In this document: piece by piece, positions 33,330 through 41,412 of the stretch
Position numbering within the stretch: the first letter of the stretch is position 1
How the letters are laid out: each line of letters opens with the position of its first letter
From: Bacillus thuringiensis
GTDB lineage: Bacteria; Bacillota; Bacilli; Bacillales; Bacillaceae_G
DNA length: 64,000 nucleotides
NCBI RefSeq assembly: GCF_001182785.1
Contig: NZ_CP012099.1
Coordinates: forward strand, 178,501 to 242,500
Direction: 5' to 3'
Position numbers and translations under genes: made by a program
The notes under the pieces: model-generated
Told to the model about the DNA's origin: nothing
The model's database searches: none
The model's input: the letters and a program-made list of their open reading frames with translations, nothing else

Positions 33330-33410
33330 TTATAGTTCATTTAGTTCTTTTACAACTGCTTGTCCGTTCACTAATACCTCAAAGATTGCTTTTACGATTT
33401 CTTTCATCAT
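33330..33410 (-). CDS. Micropeptide C1, 26 aa (B family)
   Basis: Double ATG after AAAGGAGG. Core AIFEVLVNGQAVVKELNEL has the B-family spacing (hydrophobic helix, x-A-V, L-N). First gene of the C1-C2-membrane-protein operon. Confidence 0.64.
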   Translation of the reverse strand: MMKEIVKAIFEVLVNGQAVVKELNEL

Positions 33411-33477
33411 GTTTGTTTCCTCCTTTTGTTTGTCTCTCTTGTTTACATCTTTATTGTATAGGGAGGCATCTTTTCGT

Positions 33478-33517
33478 ACTATCGCTTTCCATTACGTGAA
33501 CATAACAGTTTTGTAAG
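33478..33517 (-). promoter_or_regulatory. 40-bp shared promoter element, copy 8 (most divergent)
   Basis: Minus strand: CTTACA-AAAC-TGTTAT-GTTCA-CGTAAT-G-GAAAGCGATAGT. Same length and order, weaker second half-site. Drives C1-C2. Confidence 0.68.
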
Positions 33518-33645
33518 ATTTGATGTCACTTATTGAAATGTTTAGTCTATCTTCATTATTTTCAGAAAAATGACTATTCAAACATGAAATTGGAAAGTAT
33601 AATAAAGAAGTAAGTATTAAATTCCGTACGAAAGGGGTGAATGAG

Positions 33646-33780
33646 ATGAAACGTTCTTTAGCTGCACGTGCCAAATTTTTAGATTTTATCTATTTTTGTC
33701 GTGCGATTTTTCATGATGTAGTTGTTAACGGGATACGTATGCCCTTTTTTAACAATTGCATAGTGACTATTGAACGATAG
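33646..33780 (+). CDS. Possible small basic protein, 44 aa
   Basis: AAAGGGGTG lies six bases upstream of the ATG. The product starts MKRSLAARAKFLDFIYF and ends IVTIER, basic and hydrophobic. It sits in front of the double hairpins that precede the ABC-F gene, so it may be a separate small gene or an element of that gene's attenuation leader. Weak support. Confidence 0.4.
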   Translation: MKRSLAARAKFLDFIYFCRAIFHDVVVNGIRMPFFNNCIVTIER

Positions 33781-33812
33781 AAATCTCTTCACCCATTTTT
33801 AATAAACGTGTG

Positions 33813-33840
33813 AAAAGGGAGCTATTTGGCTTCCTTTTTC
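33813..33840 (+). terminator. Terminator-like hairpin 1 in the ABC-F leader
   Basis: AAAAGGGAGC / GGCTTCCTTTTT around TATTT (one G-U pair), with a T-run. Confidence 0.7.
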
Positions 33841-33847
33841 TATGCCG

Positions 33848-33884
33848 AAAACCATGGGGAATGTTTCTTTCTCATGGTTTTTTA
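33848..33884 (+). terminator. Terminator-like hairpin 2 in the ABC-F leader
   Basis: AAAACCATG / CATGGTTTTTT around 16 bases, ending six bases before the ABC-F ribosome site. The tandem arrangement with hairpin 1 fits transcription attenuation. Confidence 0.7.
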
Positions 33885-33904
33885 TATTGAAAGGAGTACG
33901 GAAA

Positions 33905-35785
33905 ATGACTATTTGTAGTGTAAATAATGTAACGAAATCTTTTGGTGGAAACATCATATTTGAAAATATATCGCTTGAAATAAAGAATGGTGAACGTGTT
34001 GGGTTAGTTGGTCGTAACGGTAGTGGGAAGACAACAATCTTTGGGCTTCTAACGGGAATGGAGAGTTTGGATGCAGGAGCCATCCATATGAAGAAAGGTA
34101 CACGTATTGGTCATGTCGCACAAATTCCGAAGTTTGATGAGGTCCTGACTGTATATGATGTATTGAGTTCCGCTTTTAAAGTAGAAAAGGAATTAGAAAA
34201 AGAAATGCATGCTCTAGAAAAAAATATGGCGGAGGAGCAGGAACAATCTTCTTTGCAAAAGCTAATGGAGAGATACGGAGTAATTCAAGAAAAGTTTGCG
34301 TTCCTTGGTGGTTATGAAATAGAAGCAAATATAATGAAGGTAGCAAATGGCTTACAAGTGACAGACTTATTTTCAAGAGTATTTACGGAATTAAGTGGAG
34401 GAGAACAGACGAAAGTAAGCCTTGCATATATGCTATTGCAGAAACCAGATTTACTTCTATTAGATGAGCCAACAAATCATTTAGATTTATTTGCAGTTGA
34501 ATGGTTAGAGCAATTTTTAAAAGAATACACTGGAACAGTTATGGTTATTTCACATGATCGTTATTTCCTTGATGAAGTTGTAACGAAAATTTTTGATTTG
34601 GAAGATGGAGAGATTCACGTGTACCATACGAATTATTCTCAGTTCGTTGAGGAGAAGGAAGAAAGATTACTTCAAGAGTTTCAAGCTTATCAGGAGCAAC
34701 AAAAGAAAATAAAGAAAATGAAAGAAGCAATTAAGCGTCTACGTGAATGGGCAAATCAAGCGAACCCTCCGAATGAAGGATTGCATAAAAGAGCGAGAAA
34801 TATGGAACGTGCGTTAGAACGTATAGAGAAATTAAAGAGGCCAATCTTAGAACGAAAACAGATGGGTCTTCAGTTTGAAGGGCAAGAGAGAAGCGGGAAA
34901 GATGTTGTTGTAATGAAAGAAGTGAGCAAAGGTTTTGCTGGCCGACCTTTATTTGAACAAGCGAATTTACATGTGCGTTTTCAAGAGCGTGCGGCTATCG
35001 TTGGTCGTAATGGCACAGGAAAGACTACATTATTAAAACTACTATTAGAAGAAATAAATCCAGACGTTGGTGAAATTCGAATTGGTAGTAGTGTCAAAAT
35101 TGGTTATTTATCACAGCATACGTATGGCAATTTGAAGAGTAATGTATTGGAAGCGTTTAGAGAGTATGTAGCTGTAACCGAAGGAGAAGCAAGACATATA
35201 TTGGCTAAGTTTTTATTTTATGGTCCAGCAGTATTTAAGAAAGTAACGCAACTGAGCGGTGGAGAAAAAATGAGGTTAAGACTTGCGCAACTTATGTATC
35301 AAGACATCAATTTTCTAATTTTAGATGAGCCGACAAACCATCTTGATATTGAATCAAGGGAAGTTTTAGAGGAAGCCCTTGAGCAATATAATGGAACAAT
35401 CCTAGCTGTTTCACATGATCGTTATTTTTTAAATAAGTTATTTGAAAAGACGTACTGGATTGATGAATGTAAATTATTTGAGTTTGCAGGAAACTATGCA
35501 TGGGCTCGTCAAAAATGGGAAGAAAAGCTTGAGAAGCAAGTAATAAAGCAGAAACGCCAAGGGAGAAAGAGTGTTGAAATGGTTCCAGTAAAAGAGAAAA
35601 AGGCTAGGAATCTTGAAGAGATTGAAAATGAGTTAATGCATGTAGAAGAAGATATATATGCAATAGAATGTGAAATGGAACATGTAGCTGATGTTGAAAG
35701 ACTTGAAAAATTATATGAGGAAAAAACGATGAAAGAGTTGTTACGAGCGAAGTTATATAGTGAGTTAGAGAATATTGTGGAGTAA
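33905..35785 (+). CDS. ABC-F family ATPase (ribosome-associated, possible antibiotic resistance)
   Basis: A 626-residue protein with two ABC domains and no membrane helices. The first has Walker A GRNGSGKTT, signature LSGGEQTK and LLLDEPTNHLD. The second has GRNGTGKTT, LSGGEKMR and LILDEPTNHLD. The linker between them is a charged helical arm (REWANQANPPNEGLHKRARN) that reaches into the ribosome in ABC-F proteins. The C-terminus is a coiled coil. It either protects ribosomes from antibiotics or is a translation factor. ATG 33905 follows AAAGGAG. The leader has two terminator-like hairpins, as in inducible resistance ABC-F genes. Confidence 0.88.
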   Translation: MTICSVNNVTKSFGGNIIFENISLEIKNGERVGLVGRNGSGKTTIFGLLTGMESLDAGAIHMKKGTRIGHVAQIPKFDEVLTVYDVLSSAFKVEKELEKEMHALEKNMAEEQEQSSLQKLMERYGVIQEKFAFLGGYEIEANIMKVANGLQVTDLFSRVFTELSGGEQTKVSLAYMLLQKPDLLLLDEPTNHLDLFAVEWLEQFLKEYTGTVMVISHDRYFLDEVVTKIFDLEDGEIHVYHTNYSQFVEEKEERLLQEFQAYQEQQKKIKKMKEAIKRLREWANQANPPNEGLHKRARNMERALERIEKLKRPILERKQMGLQFEGQERSGKDVVVMKEVSKGFAGRPLFEQANLHVRFQERAAIVGRNGTGKTTLLKLLLEEINPDVGEIRIGSSVKIGYLSQHTYGNLKSNVLEAFREYVAVTEGEARHILAKFLFYGPAVFKKVTQLSGGEKMRLRLAQLMYQDINFLILDEPTNHLDIESREVLEEALEQYNGTILAVSHDRYFLNKLFEKTYWIDECKLFEFAGNYAWARQKWEEKLEKQVIKQKRQGRKSVEMVPVKEKKARNLEEIENELMHVEEDIYAIECEMEHVADVERLEKLYEEKTMKELLRAKLYSELENIVE

Positions 35786-35791
35786 AGAGTA

Positions 35792-35835
35792 GAAAGCCAC
35801 TTCCTTTCAGTTTTGCTGGAGGAAGTGGCTTTTTC
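35792..35835 (+). terminator. Intrinsic terminator of the ABC-F gene
   Basis: AAAGCCACTTCCT / AGGAAGTGGCTTTTT stem. Confidence 0.85.
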
Positions 35836-35873
35836 ATAATGATATTTTGCTTTAAAGATTAAATGAAGCGATG

Positions 35874-35889
35874 TGTTTCACGTGAAACA
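35874..35889. promoter_or_regulatory. parS: parS site (ParB/Spo0J binding)
   Basis: TGTTTCACGTGAAACA is a perfect 16-bp palindrome identical to the bacterial parS consensus. ParB/Spo0J loads on such sites near the replication origin to organise and segregate the chromosome. It lies in an intergenic stretch (35836-36126) that otherwise holds no gene I can support. Confidence 0.92.
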
Positions 35890-36126
35890 GTAACTTAGAT
35901 AAATCCGTGTTCCTCAATTTGCATAGCTTGTGAAGCATATGAAATGATAAGGTGAAAAATAAATGTCATTAGTGGCTTTTCAATAGGAGTAATCACAAAA
36001 ACAAAGACTAATTATTTCCCGAGAGATAAAGTGAAACTTTAATCAGTGGGGGTTTTACTGTCCGGCAAATAGCGGGATAAATATGTGTAACAGAGACTAG
36101 TGATTGAAAACGAAAAGAGAGCAAAG

Positions 36127-36324
36127 TTACAGCTTTACGCGCTGAACTCTGCTTTCTTTTTGTGTGGCATCTTCTCTCGTTGAAATTATAATAGCGATCC
36201 CGAGCATGATAAAAAAAGCTAAAAAGAGGACGAACTTTGGGAAGAACGGGAATAGTAATAACGCCCCGACTATCATAATTGTTAATAATACGTAGTGCAG
36301 GACGTATTGGAATAGTTTGTCCAT
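36127..36324 (-). CDS. Small two-helix membrane protein, 65 aa
   Basis: Starts MDKLFQYVLHYVLL after AAGGGGGCG. Two hydrophobic segments (YVLLTIMIVGALLLFPFF, FVLFLAFFIMLGIAIII) and a charged C-terminus (REDATQKESRVQRVKL). The longer upstream frame lacks a ribosome site. Unknown function; no partner nearby. Confidence 0.65.
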   Translation of the reverse strand: MDKLFQYVLHYVLLTIMIVGALLLFPFFPKFVLFLAFFIMLGIAIIISTREDATQKESRVQRVKL

Positions 36325-36529
36325 ATTTTCGCCCCCTTTTTGGTAATTGGTTATTATTATTCTATGTTTCATGCTGAAGGAATAGAAGTAGATTTTTAAG
36401 TTTTTAATACGAATTATAGCTGAGTTTTCTTAAAGTATAAATGTAGAGGGATAATTTTGGAAAAATTCTCAAAATATTTATTTAGAAAGAATTGACAAAA
36501 TATACTGAACGATATAAGCTAATAACCAT

Positions 36530-36625
36530 AAAGTCTACCGGAAAGGTCGGAATAAGATTGTTACCCCTCAAAAACATCTATTTTTTTATGATTAAAACCG
36601 ACTTTTCCGATTGGCTATAAATGTG
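36530..36625 (+). promoter_or_regulatory. Leader RNA structure of the second Opp operon (undefined)
   Basis: CCGGAAAGGTCGG (near 36538) can pair with CCGACTTTTCCG (near 36598). I do not recognise a riboswitch class: there is no S-box or T-box core. Noted as a stable, long-range stem upstream of the binding-protein gene. Confidence 0.35.
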
Positions 36626-36692
36626 CTGTGGGAGGCATACATAAGCTTATAAGTTCAAAGGGTATAACTATTAAACAGTTAGGGTGGGGACA

Positions 36693-38420
36693 ATGAAGAA
36701 AAAAACAAAAAAATGGGCTGGTGTATTTTCAGTATTACTGAGTAGTTCGCTTGTGTTATCTGCTTGTGGGGGACAGGAGGATACGGCTTCTACAGAACCA
36801 GTAAAAAAGCAGGATTTAAAAGACTCTAAGATTGAATCAATTCCAGCTACAGATAAAAAGAAAAGTCCAGAGAAAGCAAATCAACGAAAAGATACTTTTA
36901 TTACAGCCATTTCTAAGCCAGGGGGAGTTTTCCTTCCGTATTTCCAAGATAATGGTTGGGATGGAAATGTAACGTCTGTTATTTTTGCGTCATTAGTAAC
37001 AACAGACAAACAAAGTAAACCTGTTCCGGACCTTGCAGAAAAATGGGATATTTCTGCTGACCAGTTAACATATACATTCCACTTACGTAAAAACTTAAAA
37101 TTTAGTGACGGGTCGCCTTTAACAGCGGATGACGTAGCATTTACATTAACACTACTTCATGATAAAGCGTATGAAGGTGGATTGGATATTGCTCAGTATG
37201 CTGTTAAAGGTGGGAAAGAATATAAAGAAGGAAAAGCAACTTCTATTGAAGGAATCCAAGTTGTTGATCCACAGACAATTAAAATTACAACTGAAAAAGT
37301 TAATTCACAGGCGCTAACGAATTTAGGTGGCCCAGTGCTATCAAAAGCTTATTATGGAAAAGATTATAAACAAAATACAAGTTTAGACTATTTAAAAGCA
37401 TTATATGGGCAACCAATTGCAGCGGGTCCATATAAATTTGAAAAATATGTTCCAGGTCAAGAAGTCCGCTTTGTTGCTAACGAAAATTATTATGCAGGTA
37501 AACCAAAAATCAAAAACTTTATTTACAAAATTACATCAGGTGATACTGGATTCCAATTATTCCAAACAGGTGAACTGGACTATAGTGGGTTTAGAGCGAA
37601 CCCTGAAAATATAGACCAATTAAAAGGATTAGAGTTTGCAAATATTAATCTTGAATCATCAAGTGATATTGCTTATATCTATGTAAATAATAAGAAGTCG
37701 TATTTGAAAGATAAAAAGGTACGCCAAGCACTTACTTATGGATTAGACCGTAAGAAGTATGTGGATACAGCTTTACAAGGCTATGGCTCTGTCGCTAACG
37801 TACCAATTGCTCCAGTTTCATGGGCATATACAGAAGAAGGTATTAATAAATATCCGCACGACGTAGAAAAGGCTAAAAAATTATTGGATGAGGCTGGTTG
37901 GAAAGTAGGTTCTGACGGGGTTCGTGAAAAAGATGGTCAAAAATTAAAATTAACATACTACGCATCAAATACAGGTAAAACAAATGATATCTTTATTCCG
38001 ATTGCAAAAGAAAGTTACAAAGAAATTGGTGTTGAATTAAATCCAGAGTTGATGGACTTTAATACGATGCTTTCAAAAGTAGGAAAAGGTGACTACGATT
38101 TAGCGGCAGTTTCAACACCAGGAATTAGTGATCCAAGTGAAGTTGTAAGTGAGTACTTATCAACTAATCCAAAAAGTGATACGGGTTATAATAATCCGAA
38201 AGTAGATGATTTGATTGTAAAAGGTATAGGAACGACAGATATTGAAAAACGTAAAGCGATTTATAAAGAGCTGTATAAAGAGTTAAGTGATGATCCACCA
38301 GTTATTTTATTAAACTATCGTAAACTACTTTATGCTCATAATGCACGTATAAAAGGAATTGATCCAGAAAAGTACGATAGCATTAGTTCCAATTTACCAG
38401 TGTTATCTATTGAACAATAA
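36693..38420 (+). CDS. Extracellular solute-binding lipoprotein of the second Opp operon (family 5)
   Basis: A 575-residue binding protein. The lipoprotein signal ends in LVLSACGG (Cys near residue 25). It has a long Lys/Glu/Asp linker, then YTFHLRKNLKFSDGSPLTA, DDVAFTLTLLHDKAYEGG, KVRQALTYGLDRKKYV and the C-terminal DDPPVILLNYRKLLYAH. RBS AGGGTGGGG; ATG 36693 is chosen over an in-frame GTG nine bases earlier. It supplies ligand, probably peptides, to the permease/ATPase genes that follow. A hairpin after it probably raises its expression relative to theirs. Confidence 0.9.
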   Translation: MKKKTKKWAGVFSVLLSSSLVLSACGGQEDTASTEPVKKQDLKDSKIESIPATDKKKSPEKANQRKDTFITAISKPGGVFLPYFQDNGWDGNVTSVIFASLVTTDKQSKPVPDLAEKWDISADQLTYTFHLRKNLKFSDGSPLTADDVAFTLTLLHDKAYEGGLDIAQYAVKGGKEYKEGKATSIEGIQVVDPQTIKITTEKVNSQALTNLGGPVLSKAYYGKDYKQNTSLDYLKALYGQPIAAGPYKFEKYVPGQEVRFVANENYYAGKPKIKNFIYKITSGDTGFQLFQTGELDYSGFRANPENIDQLKGLEFANINLESSSDIAYIYVNNKKSYLKDKKVRQALTYGLDRKKYVDTALQGYGSVANVPIAPVSWAYTEEGINKYPHDVEKAKKLLDEAGWKVGSDGVREKDGQKLKLTYYASNTGKTNDIFIPIAKESYKEIGVELNPELMDFNTMLSKVGKGDYDLAAVSTPGISDPSEVVSEYLSTNPKSDTGYNNPKVDDLIVKGIGTTDIEKRKAIYKELYKELSDDPPVILLNYRKLLYAHNARIKGIDPEKYDSISSNLPVLSIEQ

Positions 38421-38434
38421 GGGTTGACCTAAAT

Positions 38435-38502
38435 AATAGAAGACGTTTTTTCACACAGCAATGGAATGGTAGCTGTTTTGAAAAAATGTTCTTCTATTTT
38501 TA
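38435..38502 (+). terminator. Attenuator-like hairpin between binding protein and permease genes
   Basis: AATAGAAGACGTTTTTTCA pairs with TGAAAAAATGTTCTTCTATT (one mismatch), T-run at the end. Partial termination here would give more binding protein than permease, as is common in Opp operons. Confidence 0.72.
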
Positions 38503-38528
38503 AGTAAATAGGATTGGGGAGACAAAAG

Positions 38529-39485
38529 GTGAAAACATATATCATTCGTAGGTTTCTACAAATGATTCCTACATTGTTTGGTACGTCTATTATTATCTTT
38601 TTCTTATTTGCACTCTTACCGGGTGATTATATCGATTCAAATCCAAAATTAACACCAGAGAGAGCTCAAGAATTAAGAGAGTTGTACGGTTTAAATAAAC
38701 CGATTATTGAAAGGTATTTTCATTGGCTAGTGAATGCTTTGCATGGTGATTTTGGATTTTCTTTACAGTACCAAGAACCGGTAACTTCATTACTTAATAA
38801 ATTCATTTGGAATACATTTATTGTTGCTGCTGCAGCTTTATTTTTCACTTGGATTATTGCTCTTATTATTGGGGTTATTTCTGCAACAAAGCAGCATTCT
38901 TGGTTTGATAGATTGGTAACAATCGGTGTCTTTGCAGCAATGTCATTTCCATCATTCTTTATCGGACTATTTTTAATTAAATTATTAGCAGTTGATTTAA
39001 AGTTATTGCCTATTGGTGGCATGATTGATATTGGGAGTAACTCAACAGGGATAGCATACATATTAGAAGTATTACGTCATATGATTCTACCTGTATTTAT
39101 TTTAACGCTTCTTGGTGTAGGATCGTTAACACGCTATTTTAGAACCGGCATGTTGGATGTTATTAGGCAAGATTATATTCGTACTGCTCGTGCAAAAGGT
39201 TTAAAAGAAAGGACCGTTATTTATAAACATGCATTGAAAAATGCAATTTTGCCAGCAATTACATTACTCGCTTTTGAATTACCGGGTTTATTTTCAGGAG
39301 CTATTATTATTGAACAGATTTTTAATTGGCCAGGGATTGGGAGTATTCAATTAGAAGCATTAAACTTCCGTGATTATACGGTATTAATGGCCTTTACAAT
39401 GTTTCTTTCTTGTTTAACAATTATGGCTAATTTCTTAGCTGATATTGTATATGCGTTTGTTGATCCAAGAATTCGATTGAAGTAA
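38529..39485 (+). CDS. Peptide-type ABC transporter permease (OppB/DppB family), second operon
   Basis: A 318-residue permease: YIIRRFLQMIPTLFGTSII is the first helix, PGDYIDSNP and YGLNKPIIERYFHWL the outer loop, and DYIRTARAKGLKERTV the EAA loop. GTG 38529 with GGGGAG seven bases upstream fits the usual MKTYIIRR start; the frame is open from TTG 38514. The start lies about 27 bases after the attenuator hairpin. Confidence 0.92.
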   Translation: MKTYIIRRFLQMIPTLFGTSIIIFFLFALLPGDYIDSNPKLTPERAQELRELYGLNKPIIERYFHWLVNALHGDFGFSLQYQEPVTSLLNKFIWNTFIVAAAALFFTWIIALIIGVISATKQHSWFDRLVTIGVFAAMSFPSFFIGLFLIKLLAVDLKLLPIGGMIDIGSNSTGIAYILEVLRHMILPVFILTLLGVGSLTRYFRTGMLDVIRQDYIRTARAKGLKERTVIYKHALKNAILPAITLLAFELPGLFSGAIIIEQIFNWPGIGSIQLEALNFRDYTVLMAFTMFLSCLTIMANFLADIVYAFVDPRIRLK

Positions 39486-39497
39486 GGGGGGAAAGAT

Positions 39498-40421
39498 ATG
39501 GAGACTATTACACCCATAATAGAGAAAAAGAAAGAACGGAAAAAGAGAAATGAATCATCACCATGGCGCCAAGCGTATAAAAAAATCAAGAAAAATAAGA
39601 TGGCACTGTGTGGCTTATACGTTTTAATATTTATGTTTTTATTTAGTTTTATCGGTCCAATCTTTTCACCGTATGCTGATGGGAAAGTACAAGTAACACA
39701 AATTAATAAACCACCCAGCCTGTCACATTGGCTTGGAACAGACCAGTTGGGACGGGATATTTTAACTAGACTTATGCAAGCAGGGCGTATTTCATTAACA
39801 ATTGGTTTAGCGTCGATGCTACTATCCGTTATACTAGGTGCTCTATTAGGAGCCATTGCTGGTTTTTATCGAGGAGTTGTAGATCATTTAATTATGCGTG
39901 TTGCAGATGTCTTAATGTCCATTCCAGGATTACCGCTACTTATTATAATGGGAGCAATTTTATCAGAATGGAAATTACCATCGGAGTACCGTTTATATGT
40001 TGTAATGATTATTTTAAGTTTAGTAGGATGGCCAGGACTTGCCCGTCTTGTGAGAGGACAAATTTTAACATTGCGGGAGCAAGCCTTTATGCAAGCGGCA
40101 GATGTATTAGGATTAAAAGATTCTCGAAAAATCATTCATCATCTAATTCCTAACGTCTTTCCGTTACTTATTGTTGTAGCAACTTTGGGTGTGGCTGGAT
40201 CTATTTTAAGTGAGTCCGCGCTAAGCTACTTAGGTCTCGGCGTCGTCCCACCTACACCATCATGGGGGAACATGATTAGCGCAGCTAACTCATTAATTGA
40301 TTTCCAAAAGCGTCCGTGGTTATGGATTCCGCCTGGTTTTGCAATCTTTATAACAGTTGTATCAATTAATTTACTTGGTGATGCACTTCGTGATGCGTTA
40401 GATCCAAAGATGAGACGGTAG
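39498..40421 (+). CDS. Peptide-type ABC transporter permease (OppC/DppC family), second operon
   Basis: A 307-residue permease with a basic N-terminus, a first helix near residue 40, the OppC motif HWLGTDQLGRDILTRL, and the EAA loop EQAFMQAADVLGLKDSR. RBS AAGGGGGG. It pairs with the preceding OppB-like subunit to form the channel. Confidence 0.92.
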   Translation: METITPIIEKKKERKKRNESSPWRQAYKKIKKNKMALCGLYVLIFMFLFSFIGPIFSPYADGKVQVTQINKPPSLSHWLGTDQLGRDILTRLMQAGRISLTIGLASMLLSVILGALLGAIAGFYRGVVDHLIMRVADVLMSIPGLPLLIIMGAILSEWKLPSEYRLYVVMIILSLVGWPGLARLVRGQILTLREQAFMQAADVLGLKDSRKIIHHLIPNVFPLLIVVATLGVAGSILSESALSYLGLGVVPPTPSWGNMISAANSLIDFQKRPWLWIPPGFAIFITVVSINLLGDALRDALDPKMRR

Positions 40422-40431
40422 GTGAGAAGGT

Positions 40432-41412
40432 ATGAGTAGAGCGGTAGTAGAGCTAAAAGACTTACAAACACACTTTCAAACGGAGGAAGGGACAGTGAAG
40501 GCTGTAAACCATGTTAGCTTTGCTGTTCGAGAAGGTGAAACGGTTTGTGTAGTAGGAGAATCAGGTTGCGGGAAGAGTGTAACGGCTTTATCTATTATGG
40601 GGCTTATTGCTGAATCTGGCAGTGTAGTGGGTGGAGATATTTTATATGAAGGAAAAAGTCTTTTAGGAATGAAAGAGAAAGAACTTCGTAGTTTACGAGG
40701 CAATGATATTGCAATGATTTTCCAAGAACCGATGACATCGCTAAATCCCGTCTTCACTGTAGGTGAGCAAATTGTAGAAACGCTAAGGGAGCATGAATTA
40801 CTTAGTAAAAATGAAGCGTATAAGAAAGCAATTGAGTTAATTCGTAAAGTTGGCATAGCCCGTGCTGATGAAATTGTCCATTCTTATCCGCATGAACTGA
40901 GCGGCGGGATGTTACAACGTATTATGATTGCTGTTGCGCTTAGTTGTAATCCTAAGTTATTAATTGCAGATGAACCAACAACAGCTCTTGATGTTACGAT
41001 TCAAGCTCAAATATTAGATTTACTAAGACAAGTGAAAGAAGAATTTAAAACGTCGATCTTATTAATTACACATGATTTAGGTGTCGTAGCAGAAATGGCT
41101 GATTACGTTGTCGTTATGTATGGCGGGAAAGTTATTGAAGAAGCTCCGGTATTAGAGATATTCCAAAATCCAAAACATCCTTATACGAAAGGATTATTGA
41201 AATCAAAACCAGTAATGGGAAAACGAATAGATAAACTATATTCTATTCCAGGGCAAGTTCCAAATTTAGTTGGTTTAGGTGAGTTTTGTTACTTTAGTGG
41301 GCGTTGTGAGCATTGTATGGAAATATGTGAAAAAGAAGCCCCAAATCTAAATATAAATGATGAAAATCATAAAGTAGCTTGCTGGTTATATGAGGAGCGT
41401 GCGGAGCAATGA
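40432..41412 (+). CDS. Peptide-type ABC transporter ATPase (OppD/DppD family), second operon
   Basis: A 326-residue ATPase with Walker A GESGCGKS, signature LSGGMLQR, Walker B LLIADEPTTALD and switch LLITHDL. The C-terminal cysteines (FCYFSGRCEHCMEICE) have the oligo_HPY pattern with extra Cys residues. Its stop overlaps the next start (ATGA). Confidence 0.92.
   Translation: MSRAVVELKDLQTHFQTEEGTVKAVNHVSFAVREGETVCVVGESGCGKSVTALSIMGLIAESGSVVGGDILYEGKSLLGMKEKELRSLRGNDIAMIFQEPMTSLNPVFTVGEQIVETLREHELLSKNEAYKKAIELIRKVGIARADEIVHSYPHELSGGMLQRIMIAVALSCNPKLLIADEPTTALDVTIQAQILDLLRQVKEEFKTSILLITHDLGVVAEMADYVVVMYGGKVIEEAPVLEIFQNPKHPYTKGLLKSKPVMGKRIDKLYSIPGQVPNLVGLGEFCYFSGRCEHCMEICEKEAPNLNINDENHKVACWLYEERAEQ

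Noticed and set aside
21430..33517. 40-bp element as a SigD or ECF-sigma promoter
   Set aside because: TGTAAG-N17-CGAT resembles some ECF promoters and the end faintly resembles SigD -10. But the inverted repeat, the third half-site and the YxeA link fit an OmpR-type (BceR/YxdJ) activator better. Not fully excluded.
35837..36120. A gene around the parS site
   Set aside because: No frame with a ribosome site or sensible protein composition; only the parS palindrome stands out.
36530..36692. T-box or other known riboswitch before the second Opp operon
   Set aside because: There is a stem, but I find no T-box (GGGTGG...) core, S-box, lysine or purine signature.
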